Source of the DNA: CAYTAU01 sp964442075
GTDB taxonomy: Bacteria; Bacteroidota; Bacteroidia; Bacteroidales; CAYTAU01
Assembly (NCBI GenBank): GCA_964442075.1
Contig: CAYTWH010000001.1
Span: 1 to 64,000 of the forward strand
DNA: 64,000 bases
Direction: 5' to 3'
Shown piece by piece: positions 6,798 through 16,281 of the stretch (the stretch's first letter is position 1; each line of letters starts with the position of its first letter). The notes beneath the pieces are model-generated. The model did not search any database, had not been told where the DNA came from, and saw only the letters and a list, made by a program, of their open reading frames with translations. The position numbers were made by a program, and so were the translations under genes.

Positions 6798-9524
6798 ATG
6801 AAAATTAAAATATTAATTATACTAATATTTATTAGTAATCAAGTATTTTCTCAAGCTTTTAGAGAAGCTTTTGATAAAATGGATGCTTTGAGACCAGACG
6901 GATATGTAACAACTTCCGATGCTGCAAATCTTGGATTTGGTGTAAGCAGAACACAGAAATCATATTTGATAATGTACAAAGCAACAAAAGATGTTTACTA
7001 TTTAAATAAATTTATTATACATTCTTACGAAACAATAATGTTAAGGCAAGATCAAGTTCCAGTTGAAGATTCATATGATTCAAACAATATTTACAAAGCA
7101 TGGTGTTATACTACTCAAACGGGGAGTAAAGCAAAATTCAATGGTTGGTATCAGGCAATAGAAAATGGTTTAATAACAGAACCTATGGCAATGTTTATTT
7201 ATTTGGTATGGTATGACGACGATTTTGAAGATGAAAACCTTGATGAAATATTGCTGCCTTCAAATCTTGGGTTGTCAGGAGTAACAGATTTTGGTGATTA
7301 TGCAGATTGGCTTGAAGATAAAGTTATTGAAACTCTTGATGAATTTCATGGTGCTGGAACAGATACAATTATAGATTTTTGGATAGATTTTTCAGAATTA
7401 TTATGTGATTCTCCAAATTATGTTTGTGATGGATATTGGAAAGTTAAGCCTGCTGCTGCTGGAATAGCAGCTTTAAATAAGCAAGCCGCTATGGCTAAAA
7501 CATTATTATATATGTCGATGAATATTGCCGATACTGACCAAACTAAAAGTAATAATTATTTATCAAAAGCTACTGCAATAGCTAGACAGTTTGCTTTAGT
7601 TCTTGAAACGGAAGGGGATCATTATGAATGGCCTCATACATTAAATGGCGATTATCCTAAAGAAGATATTTCTCATGGAGCAATAGAAGTTGAATTAGCT
7701 TATTTGTGTTATAAATTTCAAATTCAATACAATAGTAGTTTGATTTTTAATTTAACTGATATGGACAGATTTGCACGTTCTATTACCGAAAGTGCATATA
7801 TACAACCTCTAGAACTGTGGGAGACTGTTTTTGGTGACGATAATGGCTGTGCACATTTTGATGCAGAATTAGCAACAGGACCATGGCTTTTCTTATCAGA
7901 ATATAATACAGGCGCTAGTATCGATTATGTAGGGAGAGATATTTATCATATTGCATCTAATATTTTTTATGATTCAATTCAATCTGATTTCACAGTATAT
8001 CATTCTGGAATTTTACGTTCATTTGCATATTTACATTATTATCAGGATATATTTAATTATATTTCTATTAATAAAAATCCAGGTCCAGGATCAGCATGGG
8101 CTGGAGTAGAAGGAGGAGATATTGATGGTGATGGTGATGATGAATTTGTTGCAGTAAGAAACTATGATGGTAATTTTACTGTTTACGAAATTCAATGTGA
8201 TACAATAGCTCAAGTAAATCAATTGCATACAACAGGAACAGACCATGAGTGGGCAGATCTTGCATTAGGCGATTTTGATAATGATGGAAATGATGAATTT
8301 GTTGCAGTAAGAAACTCAGATGGACATTTTCTTATGTATGAACTAAGTGGTAGTACTATTGTAGAAGCTGATTATTATACTGACCCTGGTCCTGATTCCG
8401 ATTGGGCTGGAGTAGCTGCAGGTGATTTTGATGATGATGGTATAGATGAAATTATAGCAGTAAGAAATTCAGATGGTGATTTTTATTACCACGAATTAGT
8501 AAATGGAGACATTACTGAAACAAAACAATTGCATACAACAGGAACAGACCATGAGTGGGCAGGCATAACTGCAGGCGATTTTGATGGTGACGGTATTGAT
8601 GAATTTGTTGCAGCAAGAAATTCTGACGGAAATATTCTTATGTATGAATTAATTAGTGGTTCTATTCAAGAAAAATATGAATATACTGCGCCGGGAATAG
8701 ATTCCGAATGGACAGATATAACTGCAGGAGATTATAATGGTGACGGAATAGATGAAATTATTGCTCATAGGAATGCTGATGGCGATTTTTTTATGTATAA
8801 ATATGAAAACAATGCTTTTACACTAATTGGACATGAATATTTCACTTCCGGTCAATTAATTGACATTCTTGGAACAGGTAACTTTGATAATGAAGGTAAT
8901 GATGATTTAATCTGTCTTAGAAATATTGATGGTCATATGTTAATGTTTTCTTTAGAAGGAATATGTCAAGGAGTTAATTTAAGTGATACTGGTTTTGACA
9001 CAGATGATTATGATACTAAAGATATACACTCTAATAACACGATTACAGTGTCAAATACAACATTTTCTACTCCTTCTAGTACAGAATTAATTTCTGGCAC
9101 TAAAATTCATTTCAAATCAGGTTCCCATGTTGAAAACGGAAGTTATTTGCATGCTTATATTGATAATTCGGGAGATTTTTCTTGTGGTTCTGATCCATAT
9201 TACAAAACAGCATCTATAGTAGCAGCAAGTGGGATAAATATTGATGAGTCATTATTAGATTATAAATATACTGATGATTTAAATATTCAGCCAAAATGTA
9301 ATATATATCCAAATCCAAACACAGGAAGGTTTAATGTTGATTTGGAAGGAATAGAAGAATATGCAACAATAAATGTTACAAATTTGCTTGGAAGCGAAAT
9401 TTTATCAAAAGTAATAACAACAAATACATGTGAAATAGACCTTACAAACGAACCTAAAGGTATTTATATAGTTAAAACTGTAATTGGAGATAAAATATTT
9501 GTAGAAAAAGTTATTTACAAATAA
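6798..9524 (+). CDS. Large secreted protein: alpha-helical N-terminal domain, FG-GAP/VCBS repeats, T9SS sorting domain
   Basis: 908 residues with a signal peptide (1-19, ending VFSQ). Residues about 20-410 are helix- and aromatic-rich and resemble alpha/alpha-toroid (six-hairpin) glycan-active proteins, but I cannot name a family. Residues about 430-720 hold five or six repeats containing GDFDGDGIDEF, the calcium-binding FG-GAP/VCBS type. The C-terminus has a T9SS type A sorting domain (IYPNPNTGRFNV ... GIYIVKT). It is expected to be exported by T9SS and anchored on the surface. A strong AAAGGAGG Shine-Dalgarno sequence lies before the ATG, unusual in a phylum that often lacks one. Probably co-transcribed with the preceding gene. 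Confidence 0.75.
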   Translation: MKIKILIILIFISNQVFSQAFREAFDKMDALRPDGYVTTSDAANLGFGVSRTQKSYLIMYKATKDVYYLNKFIIHSYETIMLRQDQVPVEDSYDSNNIYKAWCYTTQTGSKAKFNGWYQAIENGLITEPMAMFIYLVWYDDDFEDENLDEILLPSNLGLSGVTDFGDYADWLEDKVIETLDEFHGAGTDTIIDFWIDFSELLCDSPNYVCDGYWKVKPAAAGIAALNKQAAMAKTLLYMSMNIADTDQTKSNNYLSKATAIARQFALVLETEGDHYEWPHTLNGDYPKEDISHGAIEVELAYLCYKFQIQYNSSLIFNLTDMDRFARSITESAYIQPLELWETVFGDDNGCAHFDAELATGPWLFLSEYNTGASIDYVGRDIYHIASNIFYDSIQSDFTVYHSGILRSFAYLHYYQDIFNYISINKNPGPGSAWAGVEGGDIDGDGDDEFVAVRNYDGNFTVYEIQCDTIAQVNQLHTTGTDHEWADLALGDFDNDGNDEFVAVRNSDGHFLMYELSGSTIVEADYYTDPGPDSDWAGVAAGDFDDDGIDEIIAVRNSDGDFYYHELVNGDITETKQLHTTGTDHEWAGITAGDFDGDGIDEFVAARNSDGNILMYELISGSIQEKYEYTAPGIDSEWTDITAGDYNGDGIDEIIAHRNADGDFFMYKYENNAFTLIGHEYFTSGQLIDILGTGNFDNEGNDDLICLRNIDGHMLMFSLEGICQGVNLSDTGFDTDDYDTKDIHSNNTITVSNTTFSTPSSTELISGTKIHFKSGSHVENGSYLHAYIDNSGDFSCGSDPYYKTASIVAASGINIDESLLDYKYTDDLNIQPKCNIYPNPNTGRFNVDLEGIEEYATINVTNLLGSEILSKVITTNTCEIDLTNEPKGIYIVKTVIGDKIFVEKVIYK

Positions 9525-9550
9525 TTAAACTATAAATTCTTTTATAAAAA

Positions 9551-9582
9551 AACCACTCCTTTAAACGGAGTGGTTTTTTTTT
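9551..9582 (+). terminator. Rho-independent terminator
   Basis: A perfect 9-bp stem AACCACTCC/GGAGTGGTT with a 7-base loop is followed by a T run. It lies 27 bp after the stop of the 908-residue gene. Confidence 0.9.
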
Positions 9583-9641
9583 GTATATTTTATCTATCTT
9601 TACTTCGTTATTGGAATATAGTAATTCGCTAATAAATTTTT

Positions 9642-10475
9642 ATGAGCATAAGCATTATTAAACATAAAAACATTAACTGGATTAAATATCATAAAGCTTT
9701 AGTTTCACTTGAAGCTCCTCATAAAAACATTGATTTGTCAAAAACAGAAGCAAAAAAACTCATAAAAAAAACAAAAGTACATTTAATTAGATGGACATCA
9801 AATTGGGATTGTAACAAAGAAACAGATTTTTGGTATGTAATAAAAGATGAAAAAGAAGATATTGCAAATTATAAGAGTAAAATAAGATATCAAATAAAAA
9901 AAGGCATTTCAAATTGTATAGTTGAAAAAACAGATAAATCTATAATTGCTAATGAGTGTTATGATGTATATTTAAGTGCATTTGGTCGTTATAAATCATC
10001 ATCAACCCCAATGAATAAAAAACAGTTTCATAATCATCACTACTATGATAATGAAAAAGGAATAGAATACTGGATTGTTAAAAGTATTAAAACAAATAAA
10101 ATTGTTGCTTTTGCAAAAAACAGAATTCAGGGAAATATGGTTAACTATTCAGTTATGAAATTTAGTCAAGAAAGTATGAATAAAGAATATTCTGGTTATG
10201 CACTTGTATTCAAAATGAATGAATATTACTTAGATAAATATGATTATGTAAGTGATGGTGCAAAAAGCATTTCTCATGAAACAAATATTCAGGATTTTTT
10301 AATAAAAAAGTTTAACTTTAGAAAAGCATATTGTAATTTGAATGTTGTGTTTTCCAATAAAATTAATTTTATTATTTTTATATTTTATCCCTTTAAATTT
10401 ATTTTAAATAAAATGAATAACTCTATAGCGAATAAATTTAAACTGTTATTAAAACACAAAGAATTGTCAATTTAG
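9642..10475 (+). CDS. GNAT/FemAB-like acyltransferase of the polysaccharide cluster
   Basis: 277 residues, cytoplasmic, with a GNAT-like middle (YWIVKSIKTNKIVAFAKNRIQGNMVNYSVM split around YWIV and VAFAKNR) and a hydrophobic patch near the C-terminus (NFIIFIFYPFKFIL). The general pattern is that of acetyltransferase-like proteins in exopolysaccharide loci, which acylate a sugar or sugar precursor. No diagnostic acetyl-CoA loop is clear, so the family call is tentative. It opens the second polysaccharide block, and the GT2 gene follows after 6 bp. Confidence 0.5.
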   Translation: MSISIIKHKNINWIKYHKALVSLEAPHKNIDLSKTEAKKLIKKTKVHLIRWTSNWDCNKETDFWYVIKDEKEDIANYKSKIRYQIKKGISNCIVEKTDKSIIANECYDVYLSAFGRYKSSSTPMNKKQFHNHHYYDNEKGIEYWIVKSIKTNKIVAFAKNRIQGNMVNYSVMKFSQESMNKEYSGYALVFKMNEYYLDKYDYVSDGAKSISHETNIQDFLIKKFNFRKAYCNLNVVFSNKINFIIFIFYPFKFILNKMNNSIANKFKLLLKHKELSI

Positions 10476-10481
10476 TAGAAT

Positions 10482-11498
10482 ATGTGTGATATAAGCATAG
10501 TCATACCATGTAGAAATGAAAAACAATATATTTCAAAATGTCTTGATTCATTTATTGAATCTGATTTTGATAATGACAATATGGAAATATTAGTAATAGA
10601 TGGTGAAAGTGATGATGGAACTATTGATATTGCAAATAATTACTCTGAAAAATATAAGTTTATAAAGCTAATTTCAAACAAAAAAAGACTTACACCATTT
10701 GCTCTTAATCTTGGGGTTTTAAATGCTAAAAACGAGTATATTTTAATTGCTAGTGCTCACTCCTCTTTTCCTAAAAATTATATAAGTAAGCTATTACAAA
10801 AGATTGTGGAATTAAATGCAGATGGAATTGGAGGACAACTTATTACAAAAGTTAAAAATGAAAATAAAAAATCACTTTCAATAATTAAGGTATTATCTAA
10901 TAAATTTGGAGTTGGAAACTCAATGTTTAGACTAGGTGTTGAAGAGCCTACTTTGGTAGACACTGTCCCTTTTGGTATTTACAAAAAAGAATTATTTAAT
11001 GAAATAGGATTTTATAGAGAAGATTTAATAAGAAACCATGATATTGAATGGTCGAAAAGATTAATCTCAGCAAAAAAGAAAATATATTTAATTCCAGATG
11101 TATCTTGTAACTACTATGCTAGAGAGACTTTTAGTAAACTTGCGAAAAATAATTATGGAAATGGCAAATGGAATTTATTAACTGTTTACATAACAAAGAA
11201 TTTCAGTTCTTTAAGCATAAGACATTTTATTCCTTTATTTTTCTTGCTTTCACTAATTATACCTTTAATATTATCAATTTTTTATTTTCCTATTATTCTT
11301 TTAGCTGCTTTATCTCTCCTATCCCATTTTGTATTAATAACATTGATTTCAATAAAAGAAAGAGACAGCAAATCAAGCTTTTTAAATATTTTATTTGCAT
11401 TTTACACACTACATTTATCTTACGGATTTGGTTCATTAATTGGACTTTTAATGATAGATAAATTATTTACTAAGAAATCGGACTTACAAAATGATTAA
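10482..11498 (+). CDS. Glycosyltransferase family 2 with C-terminal membrane segments
   Basis: 338 residues with a GT-A fold. It opens with ISIVIPCRNEKQYI and has the nucleotide-binding VIDGESDDGT. A later SAHSSFPKNYI region and an RNHDIEWSKRL segment correspond to the acidic and acceptor motifs of family 2. Residues about 243-320 contain two or three hydrophobic segments that would anchor it in the inner membrane, as in ExoA-like enzymes of exopolysaccharide synthesis. It overlaps the next gene by 8 bp, indicating an operon. Donor and acceptor sugars are unknown. Confidence 0.87.
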   Translation: MCDISIVIPCRNEKQYISKCLDSFIESDFDNDNMEILVIDGESDDGTIDIANNYSEKYKFIKLISNKKRLTPFALNLGVLNAKNEYILIASAHSSFPKNYISKLLQKIVELNADGIGGQLITKVKNENKKSLSIIKVLSNKFGVGNSMFRLGVEEPTLVDTVPFGIYKKELFNEIGFYREDLIRNHDIEWSKRLISAKKKIYLIPDVSCNYYARETFSKLAKNNYGNGKWNLLTVYITKNFSSLSIRHFIPLFFLLSLIIPLILSIFYFPIILLAALSLLSHFVLITLISIKERDSKSSFLNILFAFYTLHLSYGFGSLIGLLMIDKLFTKKSDLQND

Positions 11499-12711
11499 AA
11501 AAGAGTTATCAGATAAAATAAAATATTTAATCATGCTAGCTTTCGTGACATTACTACCTTTTAGTAAAAAAGCAATTCCTGTTATAATTGGTCTTTGGGT
11601 TATTGTTTGGTTAATTGAAGCAAGGTTTGCTACCAAATTAAAACAATTATTTAAATCTCCTCAGCTATTATTGCTTATACTTTTTTACTTATTACATATT
11701 GTGGGATTATTGTATACTAAAAATATGAAAAGCGGATTATTTGATATTGAAGTTAAAATGTCACTATTTATAATCCCCATTATAATCCTAGATAATAAAC
11801 TATTATCTAACAAAAAATATTTCAACAATTTGCTGAGAATATTTATTTTAAGCACATTTATTTCTGTAATTGTTTGTTTTAGTCAAGCTTTATATCATTA
11901 CATTATTAATGATGATTGGCGTCTTCTATACTATTACAATTTTTCAATTTTTCATCATACTTCATATTTCTCATTATACTTAATGCTTTCAATATCAATG
12001 ATTTTTTATCTTTTTATAAAAAAAGAAATAAAAGGAACAATATTATCATTTGTATATTCAATTTTTCTAATATTTTTCCTAATGGGCATTTATTATGCTT
12101 CATCAAGATCTGCGATTATAACTTTAATATTTTTGTTAATTTTTATTTCAATTTATATTGCTATAAAATCAAAAAGAAAATGGATTTCATTAGTACTTTT
12201 CATTTTGTTAGGCTCATCAATAATAACTACTATTAATGTCAATAACAGGTTCGCATTTTATTTTCAAAATTCAGGAAAATTAATTAGTGATTTATATAAT
12301 AATGATCTAACAAAAAGCAATGACGAAAGATTCCAAATTTGGGGTTCAGCAATAGAAGTTGTTAAAGAAAATATAATATTTGGCGTAGGAACAGGTGATG
12401 TAAAAGATAATTTATTTGAAAAATATAAAAAAAATAATCTAAATAAACTTGTTGAGTCAAGTTTTAATGTACATAATCAAATCTTAGAAAATTTTGTAAT
12501 TCTGGGGCTTATTGGTGGAATATTATTTCTAATTATTTTATTTTATCCTTTAGTAGTCAAACCTGAACTGCTGTATTCAATGTTTTTTATAATAATTCTT
12601 AGTAATTTTATTTTTGAATCAATGCTTAATACTCAAGCCGGTGTTACTTTTTTCGCATTCTTTTTTTCATTATTTGTATTATATAAAAAAAGAGAGAAAA
12701 CTTATAATTGA
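11491..12711 (+). CDS. O-antigen ligase/polymerase (Wzy_C family)
   Basis: 406 residues with about eleven membrane segments and a large periplasmic loop before the last segments. The loop contains FQIWGSAIEVVKENIIFGVGTGD and SFNVHNQILENFVILGLIGG; these are the conserved R/G-rich and H-containing features of the WaaL/Wzy_C family. The protein ligates or polymerises lipid-linked glycan on the periplasmic face. The start is supported by an 8-bp overlap with the GT2 gene. A decayed copy of its last 40 codons lies downstream at 13494-13627. Confidence 0.8.
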   Translation: MIKKELSDKIKYLIMLAFVTLLPFSKKAIPVIIGLWVIVWLIEARFATKLKQLFKSPQLLLLILFYLLHIVGLLYTKNMKSGLFDIEVKMSLFIIPIIILDNKLLSNKKYFNNLLRIFILSTFISVIVCFSQALYHYIINDDWRLLYYYNFSIFHHTSYFSLYLMLSISMIFYLFIKKEIKGTILSFVYSIFLIFFLMGIYYASSRSAIITLIFLLIFISIYIAIKSKRKWISLVLFILLGSSIITTINVNNRFAFYFQNSGKLISDLYNNDLTKSNDERFQIWGSAIEVVKENIIFGVGTGDVKDNLFEKYKKNNLNKLVESSFNVHNQILENFVILGLIGGILFLIILFYPLVVKPELLYSMFFIIILSNFIFESMLNTQAGVTFFAFFFSLFVLYKKREKTYN

Positions 12712-12806
12712 TTATATTATCTTTCGAGTTATAATATGAAAAATTTTAAATAAATTACATATAAAATGATAGTTATAAAAACTATTTAATTTTTAATTAA
12801 AGGAAT

Positions 12807-13481
12807 ATGTTTGTAATAACAGGATCAACAAGGGGAATAGGAAAATTCTTATTCAATGAATTTCAAAATTCAGCAATTGGACTATATAATAACACTAAAC
12901 CGGAAACAAGTGAATCAGATAAGTATTATTGTGTAGATGTTACAAATGTTGAACAAATACTTTCATGGAGGGATCAGAATATATCTAATTTAAAAGATAT
13001 TGTTTTAGTTAATTGTGCCGGGATTAATTACAGTTCATTTGCGAGTAAGGCAGATATTAAAAAATGGCATGAAGTAATTGATATTAATTTGAAAGGCACT
13101 TTTAATATGATTAATGCTTTATTGCCAATAATGAAAGAACAAAAATTTGGGAGAATAATTAATTTATCAAGTGTAGTTGGACAAATACCTGTTATTGGCA
13201 CCAGTGCTTATGCCGCAAGCAAATCAGCTCTTACAGGAATGATTAAATCGATAGCTGTAGAAAATGCTATACATGGAATTACTATTAACAACCTTAATTT
13301 AGGATATTTTGATATAGGAATGATTTCAGAAATTCCTAAAAACATTCAAGAAATGATTAAAGAAAAGATACCTTGTAAGGAATTTGGCAATCCTATAAAT
13401 ATTAAAAATGCTATTGATTTTATTGTAAATTCCAATTATGTTAATGGGACATCAATAGAATTAAGTGGAGGATTAATATAA
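12807..13481 (+). CDS. Short-chain dehydrogenase/reductase (SDR)
   Basis: 224 residues, a classical SDR. It has the NAD(P)-binding TGSTRGIGK near the N-terminus, NCAG, the catalytic Ser in NLSSVVG and the YAASK catalytic Tyr/Lys pair. It ends ELSGGLI as in FabG-like enzymes. In this context it may reduce a sugar-derived or acyl intermediate, but the substrate cannot be told. It lies between the intact ligase gene and a decayed copy of that gene's end, so its position may result from a duplication or insertion. Confidence 0.85.
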   Translation: MFVITGSTRGIGKFLFNEFQNSAIGLYNNTKPETSESDKYYCVDVTNVEQILSWRDQNISNLKDIVLVNCAGINYSSFASKADIKKWHEVIDINLKGTFNMINALLPIMKEQKFGRIINLSSVVGQIPVIGTSAYAASKSALTGMIKSIAVENAIHGITINNLNLGYFDIGMISEIPKNIQEMIKEKIPCKEFGNPINIKNAIDFIVNSNYVNGTSIELSGGLI

Positions 13482-13493
13482 AATATAAATTGT

Positions 13494-13627
13494 AATAATT
13501 CTTAGTAATTTTATTTTTGAATAAATGCTTAATACTTAAACTTGAGTTGATTTTTTTGCATTCTTTTTCTCATTATTTGTATTGTGTAAAAAAAGAACAA
13601 GAATTTATATCTAATTTCATTATCTTT
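13494..13627 (+). pseudogene. Decayed duplicate of the 3' end of the O-antigen ligase gene
   Basis: This stretch aligns without gaps to 12591-12725 (offset about 903 bp), at an estimated 80% identity. The pair begins AATTCTTAGTAATTTTA and ends TTATCTTT in both. Read in the ligase frame it has several stop codons (SNFIFE*MLNT*T*) and still ends FFAFFFSLFVL. It is a non-functional fragment left by a tandem duplication around the SDR gene. Confidence 0.85.
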
Positions 13628-13658
13628 ACCCTTTGATTTGCCAGTTGATTAATAATTT

Positions 13659-14228
13659 ATGAAAATATTTTTTGATTATTTTTTCGCATTTTTTGGATTA
13701 ATTATTTTTTCTCCATTTTTAATAATCATTGGATTAATTATTTTACTAAGTTCAAAAGGTCCTATAATGTTTACTCAAAAACGAGTTGGTAAAAACGGAA
13801 AACTTTTTACTATTATAAAATTCAGAACGATGTGTGTTAATAATGATAAAAATACTGTTTCAACAAAAGATGACAAAAGGATTACAAAAGTGGGAGCGTT
13901 TTTAAGAAATTATAAACTAGATGAACTGCCTGAATTAATTAATATTCTTTTTGGACAAATGAGTTTTGTAGGACCACGTCCCGATGTTCCCGGATATGCA
14001 GATAAACTTAAAAGAGAAGAGAGAAAAATATTAAAACTAAAACCGGGTATTACAGGTCCGGCAAGTTTAAAATATGCAAATGAAGAAGAAATATTATCAA
14101 AAGTTGAAAATCCAATTGAATATAACGATACTGTTATTTATCCTGATAAAGTTAAAATAAATTTATATTATTATAAAAACAACAATGTATGGACAGATAT
14201 TAAAATTATCTTTAAAACAATTTTTTGA
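13659..14228 (+). CDS. Initiating sugar-1-phosphate transferase (bacterial sugar transferase, PglC-like)
   Basis: 189 residues. An N-terminal hydrophobic re-entrant helix (about 5-32) is followed by the PF02397 core: FTQKRVGKNGKLFTIIKFRTM, then LRNYKLDELPELINILFGQ and SFVGPRPDVPGY. These small monotopic enzymes move a sugar phosphate from a UDP-sugar to undecaprenyl phosphate, the first committed step of repeat-unit assembly. The short length and lack of extra N-terminal membrane helices fit PglC rather than WbaP. The aminotransferase gene starts 18 bp downstream, as in pgl-type loci. Confidence 0.92.
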   Translation: MKIFFDYFFAFFGLIIFSPFLIIIGLIILLSSKGPIMFTQKRVGKNGKLFTIIKFRTMCVNNDKNTVSTKDDKRITKVGAFLRNYKLDELPELINILFGQMSFVGPRPDVPGYADKLKREERKILKLKPGITGPASLKYANEEEILSKVENPIEYNDTVIYPDKVKINLYYYKNNNVWTDIKIIFKTIF

Positions 14229-14246
14229 TAACATTAAACTATAAAA

Positions 14247-15386
14247 ATGGAAAACAAAATATACCTTTCATCTCCACACATGACAGGAAATGAAATAAAA
14301 TACATTCAACAAGCAATTAATGAAAATTGGGTTGCTCCTTTAGGTCCAAATGTTGATAATTTTGAAAAAGAATTATCAAATTATTTAGATGTTGGAAGTA
14401 CAGCAGTATTGAGTTCGGGAACAGCAGCTATGCATTTAGCTTTGATTTTATTGGGTGTTTCATCAGGGGATGAAGTTATTGCTCCAAGTTTTACATTTTC
14501 TGCATCAATAAATCCTATTGTTTATCAAGGCGCAAGTCCAATACTTATTGATAGCGAGGAAGAAACATGGAACATGTGCCCTGATTTATTAGAAAAAGCA
14601 ATTAAAGATCGCTTAGCAAAAGGCAAAAAACCAAAAGCAATAATATTAGTACATCTTTATGGAATGCCAGCAAAAATTGAAGAAATAATTAATATCGCAA
14701 ACAAATACGAAATACCTGTAATTGAAGATGCTGCTGAGTCACTAGGTAGCAAATATAAAAACCAACATACCGGTACATTCGGAAAATTTGGGATATTGTC
14801 TTTTAATGGCAATAAAATTATAACAAGTAGTGGTGGTGGAGCCTTATTTTCAAATGATTATGAGGCAATAAGAAAATCTCGTTTTCTTGCAACTCAGGCA
14901 AAAGATGATGCTCCTCATTATCAACATTCACAAATAGGTTATAACTATAGGATGAGTAATATTGTTGCAGGTATAGGTAGAGCACAACTTGAAGCTATCA
15001 ATAAAAGAGTTGAACAAAGAAGAAATGTTTTCAATTTTTATAAAACATTGCTCAAAAAATATGATTTCATATCATTTTTAGATGAAATTGAGAATAACTT
15101 TTCAAATCGCTGGTTAACAACAATTACTTTTGATTTTTCAAAAACAAATACTTTAAGTTTAGAAAAAATAAGAACAACTTTTTCTAAAGAAAACATTGAA
15201 ACGAGACCATTATGGAAACCAATGCATTTACAACCTATTTTTAAAAATTATCCTGCTTTTGTTAATGGAGTATCTGAAAAATTATTTAATAATGGGTTAT
15301 GCCTACCAAGTGGCTCAAATTTAACAGAATCACAAAAAAGCAGGATCAATAGTGTAATTAATAAAACATTTAAAAAACAAATCTAA
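14247..15386 (+). CDS. DegT/DnrJ/EryC1/StrS aminotransferase (PglE-like)
   Basis: 379 residues. A PLP-dependent enzyme of the sugar aminotransferase family, making 4-amino sugars such as UDP-4-amino-4,6-dideoxy-GlcNAc. Visible motifs are SSGTAAMHLAL (phosphate binding), VIEDAAESLGSKY, SFNGNKIITSSGGGA with the Schiff-base Lys, and GYNYRMSNIVAGIGRAQLE. It directly follows the PglC-like transferase, so its product is probably acylated and used as the first sugar of the glycan; the acetyltransferase could be the gene at 9642 (inference). Confidence 0.92.
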   Translation: MENKIYLSSPHMTGNEIKYIQQAINENWVAPLGPNVDNFEKELSNYLDVGSTAVLSSGTAAMHLALILLGVSSGDEVIAPSFTFSASINPIVYQGASPILIDSEEETWNMCPDLLEKAIKDRLAKGKKPKAIILVHLYGMPAKIEEIINIANKYEIPVIEDAAESLGSKYKNQHTGTFGKFGILSFNGNKIITSSGGGALFSNDYEAIRKSRFLATQAKDDAPHYQHSQIGYNYRMSNIVAGIGRAQLEAINKRVEQRRNVFNFYKTLLKKYDFISFLDEIENNFSNRWLTTITFDFSKTNTLSLEKIRTTFSKENIETRPLWKPMHLQPIFKNYPAFVNGVSEKLFNNGLCLPSGSNLTESQKSRINSVINKTFKKQI

Positions 15387-15443
15387 TATTATTTCTTAAA
15401 AATTATTATTTTAGCGCTTAGATAAAATTAAATTCAACAAATT

Positions 15444-16277
15444 ATGAGTAACAAAGAAATTGATATAATAGAACTTACAGCTAAAATATATAATATACTG
15501 AAAAAATGGATACTATTGTATATAATATTTATTGCTATTGGGATAGGAATTGGTTTATATAAATTATATAATACTCAAACTTATTTCAAATCTACACTTA
15601 TAGCTAACTCAAACTTTATTTCTAATGTACATATTGTTGAGTATATTAGATCATTGAATATTGAAATAAAACAAAATAATTATGAAACAAGTTCAAAAAA
15701 ACTTGGAATACCAGTAGAATATCTGAAAAATATTAAAAATATTAATTCTAAAATTATTGATAATACATCTTCAAACAATTATGTATATGCAAAAGACATA
15801 GGTATTTATGGACATAATTGCTTTGAAATACAAATTGAAGTTTTTGATACATCTAATATAAATTTAATTACAAATGGAATTATTAAATATATTGATAATA
15901 TTGATTATGTGAAAGCCACAATGCAAAACACTAAACAAGAAGCATTGAAAATAATAACCAAAATTGATGAAGAAATCAATGAACATGACAGTTTACAAAC
16001 ATTATTTTTTAACGATGACAAAAAAAATATTTATCACTCCGATAATAATATAAATATTATTAACTTTTTGGAACAAAAAGCACATTATGAATTAATATTG
16101 AATTCTAATTCAATTACTGTAATGAAAAAATTTTCCATGTCATTCCAAACTGAAAAATTAGGACTATCAAAATCTATAATGATTTCAATTTTAATAAGTT
16201 CTTTAGCTTGGCTTATTATGATTTTTTTACTTGAAATTAGAAAACGAGTTATTATTTATAATAAAAGTAATAAATAA
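15444..16277 (+). CDS. Wzz/chain-length-determinant-like inner-membrane protein
   Basis: 277 residues with one membrane helix near the N-terminus (about 20-40) and one near the C-terminus (about 243-263), enclosing a 200-residue periplasmic domain. This is the topology of Wzz-type co-polymerases that set polysaccharide chain length. It opens with EIDIIELTAKIYNILKKW, the usual lead-in to the first helix. The proline-rich second-helix motif of classical Wzz is weak, so this is a divergent member. It ends 4 bp from the convergent pgk fusion and closes the block. Confidence 0.65.
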   Translation: MSNKEIDIIELTAKIYNILKKWILLYIIFIAIGIGIGLYKLYNTQTYFKSTLIANSNFISNVHIVEYIRSLNIEIKQNNYETSSKKLGIPVEYLKNIKNINSKIIDNTSSNNYVYAKDIGIYGHNCFEIQIEVFDTSNINLITNGIIKYIDNIDYVKATMQNTKQEALKIITKIDEEINEHDSLQTLFFNDDKKNIYHSDNNINIINFLEQKAHYELILNSNSITVMKKFSMSFQTEKLGLSKSIMISILISSLAWLIMIFLLEIRKRVIIYNKSNK

Positions 16278-16281
16278 ATAT

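Noticed and set aside
11168..11461. 97-residue frame inside the GT2 gene
   Set aside because: Shadow of the real gene in another frame. The same applies to the frame at 11916-12236 in the ligase gene.
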